DNA from: DATHBD01 sp035296325
GTDB lineage: Bacteria > Actinomycetota > Actinomycetes > Mycobacteriales > Micromonosporaceae
Assembly: GCA_035296325.1 (NCBI GenBank)
Contig: DATHBD010000032.1
Coordinates: 124,001 to 188,000, forward strand
DNA length: 64,000 nt
Direction of reading: 5' to 3'
Made by a program: the position numbers and the translations under genes. A model generated the notes under the pieces. It ran no database searches. It had not been told where the DNA came from and saw only the letters and a list, made by a program, of their open reading frames with translations. Below are positions 1 to 8,508 of this stretch, piece by piece. How positions within the stretch are numbered: position 1 is the stretch's first letter; each line of letters opens with the position of its first letter.

Positions 1-3
1 GGT

Positions 4-480
4 TCAGCCGAAGTAGCCGAAGGTGCTCGACAGCTGCCCCAGGCCGAGCAGGGTCCAGAACGCGATGGACACCACGGCGCCCACCGCACCGCAGGCGAGG
101 CCGGCGATCGACAGACCCTTGTTGTTCGCGGTGCCCCGGCGCGCCATCCGGATGCCGACGATGCCCAGCACCACGGCCGGGATGCCGAACAGTGCACTCG
201 AGCCCCAGCAGCACATCATCGGCAGGGACAGGATGCCCAGGATCAGCGAGAGGATGCCGTAGGCGTTGTGCTGACCGGTGGGGTAGCCGGGGTAGCCCGG
301 GTAGCCGGGCCCCGGGTGCTGCGGGGCGCCGTACTGGGTCACCGGGTACCCGAACGGCGTCTGGTACGGGTCCACGTACGGTGCCTGGTAGGGATCCCCG
401 GTGACCGGCTGCGGTGCCGCGAACGGGTCCTGCGCGGGCGGCAGCTCCGGTTGGTGCTGGGGGTCCCCGGAGGGCTGCAT
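4..480 (-). CDS. Proline-rich DUF4190-like small membrane protein
   Basis: About 158 residues. The first 70 or so are rich in Pro, Tyr, Gln and Gly with repeated PYQ and PGYP elements. Two hydrophobic segments follow: AYGILSLILGILSLPMMC, and a second with GLSIAGLACGAVGAVVS, separated by a basic RMARRG loop. This is the usual plan of DUF4190-type two-helix proteins of unknown function with a cytoplasmic Pro-rich tail. The ATG at 480 is chosen because GAGGAGG lies 6-7 bases upstream; an in-frame ATG further up has no such site. It is followed on the same strand by nothing in this window, since its stop codon is at the window edge. The next gene upstream (560-853) is another two-helix protein, so the two probably form a small membrane-protein pair. 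Confidence 0.75.
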   Translation of the reverse strand: MQPSGDPQHQPELPPAQDPFAAPQPVTGDPYQAPYVDPYQTPFGYPVTQYGAPQHPGPGYPGYPGYPTGQHNAYGILSLILGILSLPMMCCWGSSALFGIPAVVLGIVGIRMARRGTANNKGLSIAGLACGAVGAVVSIAFWTLLGLGQLSSTFGYFG

Positions 481-559
481 CCGAAACCTCCTCGCCTGGC
501 GGCCGGTCTGGGGTGTCCACACGCGTCGGTTGGTGGACACCCCGGTGGGGACGAACGAC

Positions 560-853
560 TCAGTAGCCGGTGTCGCCGGCGAAGTTCAGGTTGAACACGA
601 AGCTACCAATGCAGCACAACAGCGCCACGCCCAACCAGATGAGGCCGATGATGATGGCCAACTTGGACCACTTCTTGGAATCGGCCGCCGCGGCCTGCGC
701 GCCGGCGAAGTCGCCCTGCGCAACCAGCGGATTCACCTTCGCGGCACTGATGATGGCGGGGATGGCCAGGGGCCAGAAGAGGAAGATCGACACGATCGAC
801 ATGGTCATGTTGTTGTCGACATGCGGCTGACCCTGCTGATAACCGGGCTGCAT
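560..853 (-). CDS. CD225/dispanin-like two-helix membrane protein
   Basis: 97 residues. A short Gln/Pro/Gly N-terminus ends in DNN, then a helix MTMSIVSIFLFWPLAIPAI, a linker with two A-rich turns (AKVNPLVAQGDFAGAQAAA, then DSKKWSK) and a second helix rich in Ile, Leu and Cys. The linker with its KVNPL/GD-A-A pattern matches the CD225 (dispanin) family, best known from animal IFITM proteins but common as small actinobacterial proteins without assigned function. The family call is from motif reading only. It lies just upstream of the DUF4190-like gene on the same strand (79 bases apart), suggesting co-transcription. Confidence 0.75.
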   Translation of the reverse strand: MQPGYQQGQPHVDNNMTMSIVSIFLFWPLAIPAIISAAKVNPLVAQGDFAGAQAAAADSKKWSKLAIIIGLIWLGVALLCCIGSFVFNLNFAGDTGY

Positions 854-1130
854 ATTGGGCTCCTACGTGGCGATAGGTGAATGAACGTTCGGCAGCGTAC
901 TGGCAGCGTCGGCGGTTCGGACCCGCAGTCGGGCGCTCCGTCGACATCGTGACAATCTCGTGCCCCGGCGCTGCCCGGCGCTGCCGGTTGGACCGGCCGG
1001 GTGGAGCGCCGGAAGCCCGGACCGGCTTCGGTAGGGTATGCCGGTCGCCCAACCGCAGCCCGGTGCAGCCCAGCGGCCCGGTCGCGCCCGCGACACCGTG
1101 TCCCAAGCGTCCGAAGGAGGGCCACCCGTC

Positions 1131-1736
1131 GTGATCAGCCGACTCGTCGTCCTTGTCTCCGGCTCAGGCACGAACCTGCAGGCGCTCCTCGATGCCTGCG
1201 CCGACCCCGGGTACGGCGCGCGGGTCGTCGCCGTGGGGGCCGACCGGGCCGACATCGAAGGCCTGAGCAGGGCGGCCAGGCACGACGTGCCGTCGTTCGT
1301 GGTCCGCGTCGGGGACTACGCCGCGCGGGCTGACTGGGATGCCGCCTTGACCGCGCAGTGCGCCGCCTTCGAGCCTGACCTGATCGTGTCGGCCGGCTTC
1401 CTCAAGCTCGTCGGACCCACCTTCCTCGCGCGATTCACCGGGCGGTACGTGAACACCCACAACGCCCTGCTGCCCGCCTTCCCCGGCATGCACGGGCCCC
1501 GTGACGCCCTCGCCTACGGGGTGAGGATCGCCGGTGCGACGCTGCACTTCGTCGACAGCGGTGTGGACACCGGGCCGATCATCGCGCAGGTGGCGGTCCC
1601 GGTAGCCGACGACGACACCGAGGACACGCTCACCGAGCGCATCAAGGAAGCCGAGCGCGCGCAATTGGTCGACGTGGTCGGCCGGATGGCGCGCGGCGGC
1701 TGGACTCTCACCGGACGAAAGGTCACCGTGCCGTGA
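1131..1736 (+). CDS. purN: Phosphoribosylglycinamide formyltransferase (PurN)
   Basis: 201 residues. Transfers the formyl group of 10-formyl-THF to GAR in step three of purine synthesis. The N-terminal loop SGSGTN (about residues 10-15) binds the GAR phosphate. The catalytic region reads NTHNALLPAFPG, with the family His, and GATLHFVDSGVDTGPII supplies the catalytic Asp. GTG 1131 is preferred as start because AAGGAGG sits at 1114-1120 and the coding homology begins there; the frame is open further upstream but without family sequence. Its stop overlaps the purH start (GTGA at 1733-1736), so the two are translationally coupled. Confidence 0.96.
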   Translation: MISRLVVLVSGSGTNLQALLDACADPGYGARVVAVGADRADIEGLSRAARHDVPSFVVRVGDYAARADWDAALTAQCAAFEPDLIVSAGFLKLVGPTFLARFTGRYVNTHNALLPAFPGMHGPRDALAYGVRIAGATLHFVDSGVDTGPIIAQVAVPVADDDTEDTLTERIKEAERAQLVDVVGRMARGGWTLTGRKVTVP

Positions 1737-3286
1737 ACGACAGGCGTCCCATCCGCCGAGCCCTGATCAGCGTGTACGACAAGACCGGGCTCGAGGAGCT
1801 GGCCGCGGCCCTCGCCGCGGCAGGCGCGGAGATCGTGTCGACCGGCTCGACGGCGGCCCGGATCCGGGCCGCAGGCGTGGCGGTGACCAACATCGAGCAG
1901 GTGACCGGCTTCGCTGAGTGCCTCGACGGCCGGGTCAAGACGCTGCATCCCCGGGTGCACGCCGGGCTGCTCGCCGACCTGCGGGTGCCGGCGCACGTTG
2001 ACCAGCTCGCCGAACTCGGCATCGAGCCGTTCGACCTGCTGGTGTCGAACCTGTATCCGTTCACCGAGACGGTCGCCTCCGGTGCGGACCCGGACGCCTG
2101 CGTGGAGCAGATCGACATCGGTGGGCCGGCGATGGTCCGCGCCGCGGCGAAGAACTACGCATCGGTGGCCGTGGTCACCTCGCCGACGGCGTACCCGTCG
2201 GTGCTGGAGGCCCTGCGCGAGGGTGGCTTTCCACTCGACGCACGGCGCCGGCTCGCCGCGCGGGCCTTCGCCGACATCGCCGAGTACGACGTGGCGGTGG
2301 CCGGGTACTTCGCGGCGCAGCTCGCGACGGACCAGGAGCCCTGGCCGGACTTCGCGGCGGTGGCGGTGCGTCGCCAGGCCGTCCTGCGCTACGGCGAGAA
2401 CCCGCACCAGGCGGCCGCCATCTACACCGACTCCGCCGCCGCGCCCGGCCTGGCGCAGGCGGAGCAGCTCGGTGGCAAGGAGATGTCGTACAACAACTAC
2501 GTCGATGCGGACGCCGCCTGGCGGGCCGCGAACGACTTCGCCGACCCGTGCGTGGCGATCATCAAGCACGCCAACCCGTGCGGCATCGCGGTCGGCGCGG
2601 ATGTCGCCGACGCGCACCGCAAGGCCCACGCGTGCGACCCGGTGTCGGCGTTCGGTGGGGTGATCGCCGTGAACCAGCCGGTCAGTGTCGAGCTGGCGCG
2701 ACAGGTGGCGGAGATTTTCACCGAGGTGGTCATCGCTCCGTCCTATGCCGATGGTGCGGTCGAGGTCCTCACCGCGAAGAAGAACCTCCGGGTGCTGCGG
2801 GCGCCCGTGTGGGCACCGGCGACGGTGGAGTTCCGGCAGGTGAGCGGTGGTCTGCTGACCCAGGCCGTGGACCGGATCGATGCTGCCGGCGACGACCCGG
2901 ACACCTGGCGGCTGGTCGCGGGCGCCCCGGCGGATCCGGCCACCCTCGCCGATCTGGCGTTCGCCTGGCGCGCGGTACGGGCCGTCAAGTCCAACGCCAT
3001 TCTGCTCGCGGAGGGTGGTGCGACGGTCGGCGTCGGGATGGGGCAGGTCAACCGCGTCGACTCGGCGCGCCTGGCGGTCGCCCGTGCCGGCGAGCGGGCA
3101 AAGGGAGCGGCCGCGGCGTCGGATGCCTTCTTCCCGTTCCCGGACGGGCTGCAGATCCTCACCGAGGCCGGGGTGCGTGCGGTCGTCCAGCCGGGCGGTT
3201 CGGTGCGCGACCCGGAGGTGATCGCGGCCGCGACCGAGGCGGGCGTGACGATGTACCTGACCGGGACCCGGCACTTCTTCCACTGA
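1733..3286 (+). CDS. purH: Bifunctional AICAR transformylase/IMP cyclohydrolase (PurH)
   Basis: 517 residues, the usual length. Carries out the last two steps to IMP. The N-terminal MGS-like cyclohydrolase domain begins ALISVYDKTGLEELAAAL and contains the STGSTA and TLHPRVHAG elements. The AICAR transformylase domain carries RYGENPHQ near residue 220 and KHANPCG near 278-284, with the conserved Lys-His pair. GTG start overlaps the purN stop. It uses the same 10-formyl-THF cofactor that FolD (4415-5287) makes. Nothing unusual was seen. Confidence 0.97.
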   Translation: MNDRRPIRRALISVYDKTGLEELAAALAAAGAEIVSTGSTAARIRAAGVAVTNIEQVTGFAECLDGRVKTLHPRVHAGLLADLRVPAHVDQLAELGIEPFDLLVSNLYPFTETVASGADPDACVEQIDIGGPAMVRAAAKNYASVAVVTSPTAYPSVLEALREGGFPLDARRRLAARAFADIAEYDVAVAGYFAAQLATDQEPWPDFAAVAVRRQAVLRYGENPHQAAAIYTDSAAAPGLAQAEQLGGKEMSYNNYVDADAAWRAANDFADPCVAIIKHANPCGIAVGADVADAHRKAHACDPVSAFGGVIAVNQPVSVELARQVAEIFTEVVIAPSYADGAVEVLTAKKNLRVLRAPVWAPATVEFRQVSGGLLTQAVDRIDAAGDDPDTWRLVAGAPADPATLADLAFAWRAVRAVKSNAILLAEGGATVGVGMGQVNRVDSARLAVARAGERAKGAAAASDAFFPFPDGLQILTEAGVRAVVQPGGSVRDPEVIAAATEAGVTMYLTGTRHFFH

Positions 3287-3396
3287 GCGCGGCCGCCGGA
3301 GGGCCGGCGTCGTCTTCGGGTGCATCGTCGGCACCATCATGGCCGCCGCGTTTCAATCATGAGACACACCGCGCCGTCGTGTGCTTGACCATGTAC

Positions 3397-3425
3397 TTGA
3401 CTATACAAGGTAGTGGGCTTAGATT
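3397..3425 (+). promoter_or_regulatory. Sigma-70-type promoter of the PadR gene, probably leaderless
   Basis: TTGACT (3397-3402), a 17-base spacer and TAGATT (3420-3425) form a near-consensus housekeeping promoter. The start site expected about seven bases on falls on the ATG at 3432, so the transcript is probably leaderless. An imperfect inverted repeat (CTTG, six bases, CAAG at 3396-3409) overlaps the -35 box and is a candidate operator for PadR autoregulation. The operator part is inference. Confidence 0.55.
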
Positions 3426-3431
3426 GGGTCC

Positions 3432-3788
3432 ATGGCACACGACGCGCAGCTCCTCAAGGGTGTGCTCTCGCCGCTGCTGCTGAGCCTGCTGGCCGAGCGC
3501 GAGTCATACGGCTACGAGTTGGTGCAGCGCCTGCGGGATCTCGGCCTGGCCGACATCGCCGACGGCACCGTCTACCCGGCGCTGGCCCGGTTGGAGCGGG
3601 AAGGACGGGTCGCGGCGCGGCTGATCGAGTCGCGGTCCGGCCCGGCCCGCAAGTACTACCGCCCCACTCCCGCCGGGTACGACGCCCTCGCCGACGGCGT
3701 CGCCATGTGGCGAGCGCTCACCGAAACGATCACCCCTGCCCTCTCCCGACCGGTGCCACCGCACCCTGCGCCCCCGATGGAGACCTGA
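3432..3788 (+). CDS. PadR family transcriptional regulator
   Basis: 118 residues. Winged-helix domain with the family signatures LLLSLLAERESYGYEL near residues 15-30, DGTVYPALARLEREG near 45-60, and the wing strand with RKYYRPTPAGYDAL. The short length and lack of a long C-terminal coiled coil place it in the small PadR group. It is followed one base later by a HAAS-domain membrane protein, a very common pairing in Gram-positive bacteria, and the two are likely co-transcribed and autorepressed. A recognisable promoter lies immediately upstream and there is no leader. Confidence 0.93.
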   Translation: MAHDAQLLKGVLSPLLLSLLAERESYGYELVQRLRDLGLADIADGTVYPALARLEREGRVAARLIESRSGPARKYYRPTPAGYDALADGVAMWRALTETITPALSRPVPPHPAPPMET

Positions 3789-3789
3789 G

Positions 3790-4371
3790 ATGCCACGTGC
3801 CCTTTCCTGGCTCGACCGGCTGCGCATCGACCGCGCGGTCTGGACCCTGGACCTGCGCATCGCAGACCTGCCCGGCCGGCGGCGCCGCGGGATTCGCGAC
3901 GAGATCAGGACCAACCTGCGGGCCGCCGCGGGCGAGGTCGGCGCCGCCCGGGCGGTACGTGGACTCGGCGACCTGCGCCACCTGGCCGCGGGTTACCTGG
4001 AGGCGGAGTACGGCGAAGGTCGCCTCCGCCCGCTGTACTCCAAAGGTGCCTTCTGGGCGGTGATGGTGGAACTCGTGGTCATGGCTGTGGTCCTCGCCGG
4101 CTTCAGCGGCTTCATGGCCGGCATCGACGCGGCCGAGGGGCATCCCGACGGCACCTTCGCGTGGCACGGGCTGGACGCGCTCGGGCTGACCGCAAGCGCG
4201 ACCTACCGTGGCGGCGAGGCCACCGGGTTCACCTTCACGTTCACCCCGTTGGTGCTGCTCTACATGGCTGTCGCCTTCGTCCTGGGCGGTCGGATGTGGC
4301 GCCTGCGGCCGCGCTGGCCGCGCTGGTTGCGCCGGTCCCGGCCGGTCGGCCCGGCGGGCAGCGCGCGCTGA
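3790..4371 (+). CDS. HAAS-domain (PadR-partner) membrane protein
   Basis: 193 residues. The first 80 or so are a soluble helical HAAS-like domain (IADLPGRRRRGIRDEIRTNL ... GLGDLRHLAAGYLEAEYG), followed by a transmembrane helix (FWAVMVELVVMAVVLAGF), an extracytoplasmic loop of about 50 residues, and a second helix (FTPLVLLYMAVAFVLGG) with a basic tail. Proteins of this type lie beside PadR regulators and are thought to sense or relay an envelope signal; the actual role is unknown. It starts one base after the padR stop. Confidence 0.8.
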   Translation: MPRALSWLDRLRIDRAVWTLDLRIADLPGRRRRGIRDEIRTNLRAAAGEVGAARAVRGLGDLRHLAAGYLEAEYGEGRLRPLYSKGAFWAVMVELVVMAVVLAGFSGFMAGIDAAEGHPDGTFAWHGLDALGLTASATYRGGEATGFTFTFTPLVLLYMAVAFVLGGRMWRLRPRWPRWLRRSRPVGPAGSAR

Positions 4372-4414
4372 GTGTCGTCGCCGGGCGTTCCGGGGCGCGT
4401 GCAAGGATTGCCCG

Positions 4415-5287
4415 ATGACGGCGACGATTCTGGACGGCAAGGCCGTCGCGGCAGCGATCAAGGACGACCTGCGCGCGCGCGTGAAGGCGCTCGCCGAGCG
4501 CGGTGTCGTGCCGGGCCTGGGCACCATCCTGGTCGGGGACGACCCGGGTTCGCGCGCCTATGTGGCTGGCAAGCACCGGGACTGCGCCGAGGTGGGGATC
4601 GCGTCGATCCGGCGCGACCTGCCGGCGACCGCCAGCCAGGCCGAGGTCGAGGCCGCCGTCGCGGAGCTGAACGCCGACCCCTCCTGTACCGGCTACCTCG
4701 TGCAGCTGCCCCTCCCCAGGGGCCTGGACGAGCACCGGGTGCTGGAGTTGGTGGAGCCGCACAAGGACGCCGACGGCCTGCACCCGATCAACCTGGGCCG
4801 GCTCGTCCTCGGTGTGCCGGCCACGCTGCCCTGCACGCCGCGCGGCATCGTCGAGCTGCTGCGCCGCTACGACGTGCCGCTGGCCGGCGCCGAGGTGGTG
4901 GTGATCGGCCGGGGTACGACGGTGGGGCGCCCGCTCGGGCTGCTGCTGACCCGGCGTACCGAGAATGCCACCGTGACGCTGTGCCACACCGGCACCCGCG
5001 ACCTGGCCGACCACACCCGCCGCGCGGACATCTTGGTGGCTGCCGCGGGCGTTGCGGGCCTGCTCACCGCGGACATGGTGCGGCCCGGCGCCGCCGTCCT
5101 CGACGTGGGCAGCACCCGGATCGCGCTGGACAACGGCAAGACCCGCGTGGTGGGCGACGTCGCACCCGAGGTCGCCGAGGTGGCCGGCTTCCTCGCGCCG
5201 ATCCCCGGTGCGGTCGGGCCGATGACGCGCGCGATGCTGCTCAGCAACGTGGTGGAACGGGCCGAGGCCGTCGCAGGGCCCGTCTAG
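4415..5287 (+). CDS. folD: Methylene-THF dehydrogenase/cyclohydrolase (FolD)
   Basis: 290 residues, normal for the family. Interconverts 5,10-methylene-, methenyl- and 10-formyl-THF with NADP. Visible motifs are the catalytic Tyr/Lys in SRAYVAGKHRDC, the substrate loop GYLVQLPLPRGLDEH, KDADGLHPINLGRL, PCTPRGIVELL and the cofactor-site VVVIGRGTTVGRPLGLLL. In most FolDs the last reads GRSxxVGxP, so Thr replaces Ser here. ATG 4415 is chosen because the family sequence begins at TATILDGKAVAAAI; the reading frame is open upstream but is non-homologous. It supplies formyl-THF to purN and purH 1.1-3.3 kb upstream. Confidence 0.95.
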   Translation: MTATILDGKAVAAAIKDDLRARVKALAERGVVPGLGTILVGDDPGSRAYVAGKHRDCAEVGIASIRRDLPATASQAEVEAAVAELNADPSCTGYLVQLPLPRGLDEHRVLELVEPHKDADGLHPINLGRLVLGVPATLPCTPRGIVELLRRYDVPLAGAEVVVIGRGTTVGRPLGLLLTRRTENATVTLCHTGTRDLADHTRRADILVAAAGVAGLLTADMVRPGAAVLDVGSTRIALDNGKTRVVGDVAPEVAEVAGFLAPIPGAVGPMTRAMLLSNVVERAEAVAGPV

Positions 5288-5308
5288 CCCCCGGGTTAAG
5301 GTGAGGCC

Positions 5309-6259
5309 ATGGGCAAGAAGGTCACTGTGGTCGGCGCCGGGTTCTACGGGTCCACGACCGCGCAGCGTCTGGCTGAGTACGACGTTTTCGAGACGGTGGT
5401 GCTCACCGACATCGTCGAGGGCAAGCCGGAGGGCCTGGCGCTGGACATCAACCAGTCCCGGCCGGTCGAGGGCTTCGAGACGAAGGTGGTCGGGCAGACC
5501 ACCGGGCGCAACGGCGAGGGCTACGAGGTCATCGCCGGCTCCGACGTCGTGGTGATCACCGCCGGCCTGCCGCGCAAACCCGGCATGAGCCGGATGGATC
5601 TGCTCGAGGTCAACGCCGGCATCGTGCGGGGCGTCGCCGAGAATGTGGCGAAGTACGCGCCGAACGCGGTGGTCATCGTGGTCTCCAACCCGCTCGATGA
5701 GATGACCGCCCTGGCTCAGCTGGCCACCGGCTTTCCGAAGCAGCGGGTGCTCGGCCAGGCCGGGGTGCTCGACACCGCGCGCTTCACCCACTTCGTGGCC
5801 GAGGAGCTCGGCGTGCCGGTGCGCTCGGTGAAGACGCTCACCCTCGGCTCGCACGGCGACACCATGGTGCCGGTGCCGTCGCAGTGCACGGTGGACGGCA
5901 GGCCCCTCGTCGACGTGCTGCCGGCCGAGAAGATCGAAGAGCTGGTCACCCGGACGCGCAACGGCGGTGCCGAGATCGTCGCCCTACTCAAGACCGGCTC
6001 GGCATACTACGCGCCGTCCGCGGCGGCGGCCCGGATGGCGCGGGCCGTGGCGGAGGACTCCGGCCAGGTGATTCCGGTCTGCGCATGGGTGGACGGCGAG
6101 TTCGGCATCTCCGGCGTGTACCTGGGCGTGCTTGCCGAGCTCGGCGCGGAGGGCGTGAAGAAGATCGTGGAGACGCCGCTGGCGGACGACGAGCTGGCCG
6201 CGCTCAAGGTCGCCGCCGAGGCGGTCCGGTCCAAGCAGGCGGACGTCGCCAACCTGTAG
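5309..6259 (+). CDS. mdh: Malate dehydrogenase (LDH-like family)
   Basis: 316 residues. NAD-dependent malate oxidation in the TCA cycle. Rossmann loop GAGFYGSTTAQRL near residue 8, the acidic switch VVLTDIVEGK that selects NAD, substrate-loop arginines in LPRKPGMSRMDLL, VSNPLDEMT, and the catalytic His in GSHGDTMVP near residue 182. The GMSR substrate loop fits malate rather than lactate in this [LDH-like] class of MDH, which is typical of actinobacteria and Chloroflexi. It begins 21 bases after folD and may share its transcript. A hairpin follows at 6313-6344. Confidence 0.92.
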   Translation: MGKKVTVVGAGFYGSTTAQRLAEYDVFETVVLTDIVEGKPEGLALDINQSRPVEGFETKVVGQTTGRNGEGYEVIAGSDVVVITAGLPRKPGMSRMDLLEVNAGIVRGVAENVAKYAPNAVVIVVSNPLDEMTALAQLATGFPKQRVLGQAGVLDTARFTHFVAEELGVPVRSVKTLTLGSHGDTMVPVPSQCTVDGRPLVDVLPAEKIEELVTRTRNGGAEIVALLKTGSAYYAPSAAAARMARAVAEDSGQVIPVCAWVDGEFGISGVYLGVLAELGAEGVKKIVETPLADDELAALKVAAEAVRSKQADVANL

Positions 6260-6312
6260 GCCCGGCCGGCGCGAGGCCGCGCCGCCGTGGCCGGACGGCT
6301 TGATCCACGACC

Positions 6313-6344
6313 AGTGGCGGTTCGCGATCATGCGAACCGCCACT
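6313..6344 (+). terminator. Perfect 13-bp hairpin after mdh
   Basis: AGTGGCGGTTCGC at 6313-6325 is the exact complement of 6332-6344, with loop GATCAT. There is no U tract, as is usual for high-GC actinobacterial terminators. It lies between mdh and the start of the next gene at 6377, so it could end mdh transcription; the short distance to the next ATG also leaves an operator role possible. Confidence 0.55.
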
Positions 6345-6376
6345 TCCTGTCGGTCCGTCCCACTAGCTTCGCCGGC

Positions 6377-7291
6377 ATGGTCTCCCACCTGCACGAGGTC
6401 CTGGTCGAGATGTTCCGGGACCGGCCGATGTTCGCGGCGGAGTTGCTGGTCAGCCCGTTTGGCGTCGGCGTGCCGCCCTTCGCCGAGGCGGATCTGTCAT
6501 CCGCCGAGTTGACCGATGTCGTGCCGACGGAGTACCGGGCGGACGCGGTGGTCACCCTGTCAGCAGGCGGCGCACCGGTGCTGGCCGTCGTGGTGGAGGC
6601 CCAGTTACGTGTCGATGCGCGAAAGCGGCGGACCTGGCCGGCGTACGTGGCGACGCTGCACGCCCGGCTGGGTTGCCCGGTGGCGTTGTTGGTCGTGTGC
6701 CCGGATCCGGCGGTAGCTGCGTGGTGTGCGGCCCCGGTTCTGGTCGGTGAGCCGAACCTTGTCCTGACGCCGTTGGTGTTGGGCCCGGCCCAGATTCCGG
6801 TCGTGACCGACCCGGTGCTGGCTCGGCGCAGTCCTGAGTTGGCGGTGCTGTCCGCGTTGGCACATGGTGCCAGACCTGGCCAGACCGGGGTGTTTGAGGC
6901 GCTGCTGGCGGCGTTGGACGTGATCGATCTTGATCACGCCAGCCTATATGCTGATGTCGTGCTCGCGGCGCTGCCTACGGCAGCCCGGGACTGCTTGGAG
7001 GATTTGATGACCACCACGTCGCATCCGTACCAGAGTGACTTCGCCCGCCGCTACTACGACCGGGGTGCCGCTGAGGGCGAGGCCAGAGGCGAGGCCAAGG
7101 GCGAGGCCAAGGGCCAGGCCAAGGGCGAGGCCAGGGCGGTGCTGGCGGTGCTCGACGCCCGCGGCATCGAGGTGTCCGACCGGGTTCGGGAGCGCGTCGC
7201 CGGCTGCACCGACGTGGGCCAACTCGACGCCTGGCTCCGCGTTGCCGCCACCGGCTCCGCCAGCGAGATCTCCGCGCTGTTCCAGGCGTAG
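6377..7291 (+). CDS. Rpn-like PD-(D/E)XK nuclease-fold protein
   Basis: 304 residues. Resembles a family that is multicopy in Micromonospora-type genomes. A nuclease-like core shows YRADAVVTL (Asp near residue 56) and VLAVVVEAQLRVDARKR (Glu74-x-Gln76), the D...ExQ pattern of the PD-(D/E)XK Rpn/transposase_31 group. A charged low-complexity stretch built from GEAR/GEAK units (about residues 232-252) precedes a short helical C-terminus. Leu77, directly after the active-site Gln, is a TTA codon (6605-6607), rare in this GC-rich DNA and readable only by tRNA-Leu(UAA). ATG 6377 is chosen because the conserved start MVSHLHEVL lies there. Function is not established; it may be recombination-related or selfish. 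Confidence 0.65.
   Translation: MVSHLHEVLVEMFRDRPMFAAELLVSPFGVGVPPFAEADLSSAELTDVVPTEYRADAVVTLSAGGAPVLAVVVEAQLRVDARKRRTWPAYVATLHARLGCPVALLVVCPDPAVAAWCAAPVLVGEPNLVLTPLVLGPAQIPVVTDPVLARRSPELAVLSALAHGARPGQTGVFEALLAALDVIDLDHASLYADVVLAALPTAARDCLEDLMTTTSHPYQSDFARRYYDRGAAEGEARGEAKGEAKGQAKGEARAVLAVLDARGIEVSDRVRERVAGCTDVGQLDAWLRVAATGSASEISALFQA
7072..7137 (+). repeat. In-frame 12-bp tandem repeat in the Rpn-like gene
   Basis: About five copies of a 12-base unit close to GGCGAGGCCAAG encode alternating Gly-Glu-Ala-Arg/Lys. Copies differ by single bases. Such tracts change length by slippage without losing frame, so copy number may vary between strains. Confidence 0.85.
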
Positions 7292-7310
7292 CGGGCCGGG
7301 CGGGCAGCCG

Positions 7311-8315
7311 TCATGCCGGTGCGCCCTCCCGGACGTCGGCCCTGTTTCGGACGTCGGCGCCCTCCCGGACGTCGGCGGCGCGCGGGCGGGCCGGAGTGGG
7401 CAGCCAGCGCACTGCTTCCGCGGTGCGCGGGTCGCTGCCGTAGGCGAGCAGGGTCAGGAACACGCCGTACACCGGCAGGTGACCCAGCAGTTCGGTCGAT
7501 CCGAAGACGAGCAGCGTCGCGTTGAACGGCACCGCTGCGACGAGGACCGCCACCTGCGGCATCGCTCCGGAGAGCACCAGTAGCCCGAACAGCACCTCCA
7601 CGGCGCCGGCGATGGCGACGAACGCATCCACCGGCACGTCCAGCCCGACGTAGGAGAAGACGTCCAGTTGCGGGTAGTGGGCAACGATCGCGCGGGCCAT
7701 CGCCGGGTTGGCCAGCTTCTCCGAGAAGGCCAGCGACACCAGTGCCACCGCGACGCCGGCACGCAGCGCTAGCAGCCCGTACCGCAGCATCCGCGGGTCC
7801 GGGTCGGCGGCCCCGTACGGCCGGTTCGTCGGCGGCACCAGCGCGAGGAATCCGGCGATGCCGACCAGGTCGGCGGCTTCGAGCAGGCTGACCGGGCCGG
7901 TGGCGGCAAGCGCGACCGGTCCGATCGCGACCAGCAGCAGAGCCGCCGCCCGCAGCCTCACGCCGGTGATCAGCCACACGCCGAGCGCGCCTTCGGCGAG
8001 CCCGATGACGCTTCCCGCCGGCAGCCGGTGCAGTTCCAGGTCCGCGGAGAGGAAGAATCCCCTGGCCGCCAGCGCGAGCAGGCTCACGCCGAGGTGGATG
8101 GCGAGCAGTCGGGGCAGGTACGGCGTGATCCCACCCAACCGGCGCAGCGGCGCCAGCTCCGGCGTCGGCAGGCGATACGCCACCCAGCGCCAGGCCACCG
8201 TCACCAGGACCACCGCGGCGAGCAGCGACAGGGTCAGCGGCCGCAGCGCGAACGACCAGTCGGTGGGGAAGAGTCCGGGGTCGTCGACGAACCACTTTTC
8301 GTGGGCGAGTTGCAT
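7311..8315 (-). CDS. DoxX-like multi-pass membrane protein
   Basis: 334 residues with about eight hydrophobic helices. The N-terminus MQLAHEKWFVDD is cytoplasmic-like, then LTLSLLAAVVLVTVAWRWV starts the first helix. The second half (SLAFSEKLANPAMARAIVAHYP ... VPVDAFVAIAGAVEVLFGLLV) has the E-K-L and G-x-x-E pattern seen in DoxX/terminal oxidase-like membrane proteins. The last 40 residues are low complexity, ending in three ADVRE/ADVRN units encoded by a short tandem repeat (about 7318-7377). It converges on the Rpn-like gene with only 19 bases between stops. Function unknown. Confidence 0.65.
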   Translation of the reverse strand: MQLAHEKWFVDDPGLFPTDWSFALRPLTLSLLAAVVLVTVAWRWVAYRLPTPELAPLRRLGGITPYLPRLLAIHLGVSLLALAARGFFLSADLELHRLPAGSVIGLAEGALGVWLITGVRLRAAALLLVAIGPVALAATGPVSLLEAADLVGIAGFLALVPPTNRPYGAADPDPRMLRYGLLALRAGVAVALVSLAFSEKLANPAMARAIVAHYPQLDVFSYVGLDVPVDAFVAIAGAVEVLFGLLVLSGAMPQVAVLVAAVPFNATLLVFGSTELLGHLPVYGVFLTLLAYGSDPRTAEAVRWLPTPARPRAADVREGADVRNRADVREGAPA

Positions 8316-8508
8316 CGGTACTCCAGGCGTTCGGGGGCACGTACCGGCCGGGGTGGCGGAACGTTTCGATCTTCGGTCGGTGCTCCCGTGACGGGCAGGG
8401 CCGAAGGTCCCGGTGGTGGCATGGCGTACGTCACGATGGGCCGGCGCCGGTACTCAAGTTCCGGAAAATCGAGTTCCCCGGGGTGCCCGTCGGCTCCACC
8501 ATGAACGG

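Noticed and set aside
1514..3340. A 608-residue open frame antisense to purN/purH
   Set aside because: Composition and lack of domains mark it as a shadow of the real purine genes.
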